A stretch of DNA of 15,482 bases, taken from contig CAYMWF010000103.1 in the NCBI GenBank assembly GCA_964394085.1, positions 1,063-16,544 of the forward strand, in the 5' to 3' direction. Numbering within the stretch: position 1 is the stretch's first letter; each line of letters begins with the position of its first letter. This document shows, in pieces, positions 14,330-15,482 of this stretch. Source of the stretch: CAYMWF01 sp964394085 [NCBI: uncultured Gemmatimonadota bacterium] (GTDB lineage Bacteria > GCA-2686955 > CAYMWF01). Below the pieces are notes generated by a model. The model had not been told where the DNA came from, ran no database searches, and worked only from the letters and a program-made list of their open reading frames with translations. A program made the position numbers and the translations under genes.

Positions 14330-15295
14330 CTAAGGGGCTGACCTCGCGAGGCGCAAGCCCAGGTAATTGATCCTGAAACCGGGCGAGCTGCTGCGGCGAA
14401 GCGGTGATTCGTGGTCCCTGGCAAGGCGGTTCCAACTGCCGCCGCGGCTGACGCGCTTGGATCCGCTGGACGGACCGGCCGGATCTGTGACGCTCCCGTG
14501 AAAGTAATCACTGTGCCAGTCCCAACACCACTCCCATACATTCCCGTGCACGTCATACAATCCGAATGCGTTCGCCTTCTCCCCCATCACCGGGGTTGTT
14601 TTTCGTTCGAAATTCCCCCCAAACCATCTCCACCAGCCATCCTGGGACCAGGCAGCTTTGCTGTCCCTGGTATAGGAGCGAGTCGTCCTGCCGGCCCGGC
14701 ACGCGTACTCCCACTCAGCCTCCGTGGGCAAACGATAGCCGTTCGCGCTTCGATCCCAGGATACATGCTGTCCGTCAATCCGGTAGCATGGCTTCAAGTC
14801 GGCTTGTATCGACAGCTGATTACAGAATTTGACAGCATCATACCAGCTGATATTTTCTACCGGACAATCAGCACAACCCTTGAAATGGCTTGGATTGCTT
14901 CCCATCACCGATTTCCACTCCCGCTGAGTGACTTCATGCTCACCAATGTAATAACCGCTGAGTGTTACCTTGCGACCCGGACTCCCGTCAGCATCCTTGT
15001 CCTCCCCGCCTGGCGAACCACCCATCAAGAAGGTTCCACCGCGGATCCAGACCATGCCCCCGGGATAAAAACCATACACAACCCGTTGACGCGCCTTAAC
15101 CTCCACAGCCCCCTTCTTCTCAGGCTCTTCCTCCGCAAGCTTGATAGCCTGGCGGTTATTCTCCGCGGCCGGCAGGGACTTTTCAGCCTTTTCCCGTTCG
15201 TCTGCGCTCGCATCAGCATTCACCAGAGAGAAAGCAAGAAACACAGTCGACAGGAAGACGGTTACAAACAAAGCTCCTCGTTTATCCGTAAGCAT
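14330..15295 (-). CDS. Exported FGE-sulfatase-fold (SUMF1-like) protein without the catalytic cysteines
   Basis: 321 residues from ATG 15295, chosen because AAGGAG lies eight bases upstream and the signal segment follows (GALFVTVFLSTVFLAFSLV). After a charged linker rich in Glu and Lys, the FGE/SUMF1-type fold runs to the end. Landmarks are MVWIRGGTFLMGG, YYIGEHEVTQREWKSVMG, NPSHFKG, CPVENISWYDAVKFCNQLS, YRLPTEAEWEYACRAGR, NAFGLYDVHGNVWEWCWDW, RVSRGGSWNRLARD and LGLRLAR. True formylglycine-generating enzymes have two copper-binding Cys just after RGGS(W/Y); here that stretch (NRLARDHESPLRRSS) has none. Sulfatase activation is therefore unlikely, and no sulfatase is in the window. The fold is also used as a structural or C-type-lectin-like module in secreted proteins. 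Upstream lies the promoter/leader of a beta-helix gene. Confidence 0.88.
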   Translation of the reverse strand: MLTDKRGALFVTVFLSTVFLAFSLVNADASADEREKAEKSLPAAENNRQAIKLAEEEPEKKGAVEVKARQRVVYGFYPGGMVWIRGGTFLMGGSPGGEDKDADGSPGRKVTLSGYYIGEHEVTQREWKSVMGSNPSHFKGCADCPVENISWYDAVKFCNQLSIQADLKPCYRIDGQHVSWDRSANGYRLPTEAEWEYACRAGRTTRSYTRDSKAAWSQDGWWRWFGGNFERKTTPVMGEKANAFGLYDVHGNVWEWCWDWHSDYFHGSVTDPAGPSSGSKRVSRGGSWNRLARDHESPLRRSSSPGFRINYLGLRLARSAP

Positions 15296-15303
15296 TTTCT
15301 CAA

Positions 15304-15309
15304 CTCCTT
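15304..15309 (-). promoter_or_regulatory. Shine-Dalgarno AAGGAG of the FGE-like gene
   Basis: AAGGAG lies eight bases before ATG 15295. The longer in-frame start at 15319 would place this site within the coding region and has no ribosome site of its own. Confidence 0.6.
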
Positions 15310-15357
15310 CATCTCGCATCTCATATTAAACAGGTTCTGATTGGTTAAACTGAGAGG

Positions 15358-15442
15358 TGACAATGATTGTTGTCGCTTTCACGGACATCTCTTTTGAGAG
15401 AAACTCCTCCCTCCTTTGATGGATTCTTATCAGCCATCGTGA
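15358..15442 (-). pseudogene. Leader and first codons of a lost beta-helix gene
   Basis: On the minus strand, AGTTTCTCTCAAAAGAGA... then GTG (15382) AAAGCGACAACAATC aligns with AGTTTCCCGCAAAGGAGAG... ATGAAAGCGACATTAATC of the gene at 11519. The two start with VKATTIIV and MKATLIVI. The similarity ends after ~10 codons (15358), where the leader of the FGE-like gene begins. A deletion has probably joined the promoter and start of a beta-helix gene to the FGE-like gene. Confidence 0.6.
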
Positions 15443-15471
15443 AGTATAGCACAGATTCTTCAGAGTGACCA
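15443..15471 (-). promoter_or_regulatory. Family promoter now upstream of the FGE-like gene
   Basis: CTGTGCTATACTTCA gives an extended -10 (TGC TATACT at 15443-15448), with TGGTCA 17 bases upstream. It is the best-conserved copy relative to the promoter at 11576. It lies ~150 bases before ATG 15295 and could drive that gene. Confidence 0.5.
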
Positions 15472-15482
15472 CCTCGATCCGC

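Noticed and set aside
14411-15340. 309-codon plus-strand open frame
   Set aside because: It is antisense to the well-supported FGE-fold gene and has no homology of its own.

Overview
The window looks like an accessory, surface-protein-rich stretch of chromosome from an uncultured bacterium, probably of the FCB superphylum (Eisenbacteria, Latescibacterota, Zixibacteria and Fermentibacterota are typical homes of such gene families). This rests on Sec-exported, Cys-ladder right-handed beta-helix proteins resembling the chlamydial polymorphic outer membrane protein (Pmp) repeat, and on a type IX secretion / FlgD-Ig C-terminal sorting module with the motif NFPNPFNPTT. No housekeeping marker is present, so the phylum is an inference.

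Layout. (a) 1-1190: a decaying minus-strand beta-helix gene with two in-frame stops, its promoter, and the C-terminal relic of another paralog. (b) 1194-3412: the only large plus-strand gene, a 707-aa beta-helix protein with its own promoter and a TTG start. It is bracketed by minus-strand relics, and its last ~30 codons are antisense of one of them. (c) 3413-4900: an orphan T9SS/FlgD-like sorting domain, four 10-bp direct repeats, a hairpin with a T tract, the 3' half of a tRNA-Phe-like gene (possible integration scar), and a 334-bp element with near-perfect 27-bp inverted ends. (d) 4919-6313: an intact exported alkaline phosphatase. (e) 6517-11519: three consecutive minus-strand beta-helix genes. 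The first is frameshifted in an 8-base homopolymer, the second overlaps it by 16 bp, and the third is a 736-aa double-module protein; another C-terminal relic lies between the second and third. (f) 11913-13103: a NosD-like beta-helix gene with a TTG start. (g) 13104-14327: a gene graveyard with a truncated histidine phosphatase, two inverted copies of an unknown coding relic, and a 70-bp copy of the inverted-repeat element. (h) 14330-15295: an exported formylglycine-generating-enzyme-fold protein lacking the catalytic cysteines, preceded by the promoter and first codons of a lost beta-helix gene.

Together this is a tandem array of exported beta-helix paralogs sharing N-terminal modules, coil sequences and, for several, a near-identical promoter/leader (core TGCTATACTTC). 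At least five partial or broken copies lie between the intact ones. The picture is of a rapidly recombining surface-antigen or adhesin locus that may include a homopolymer phase switch and a reservoir of silent fragments. The variation model is inference; the repeats, relics, stops and frameshift are directly visible.
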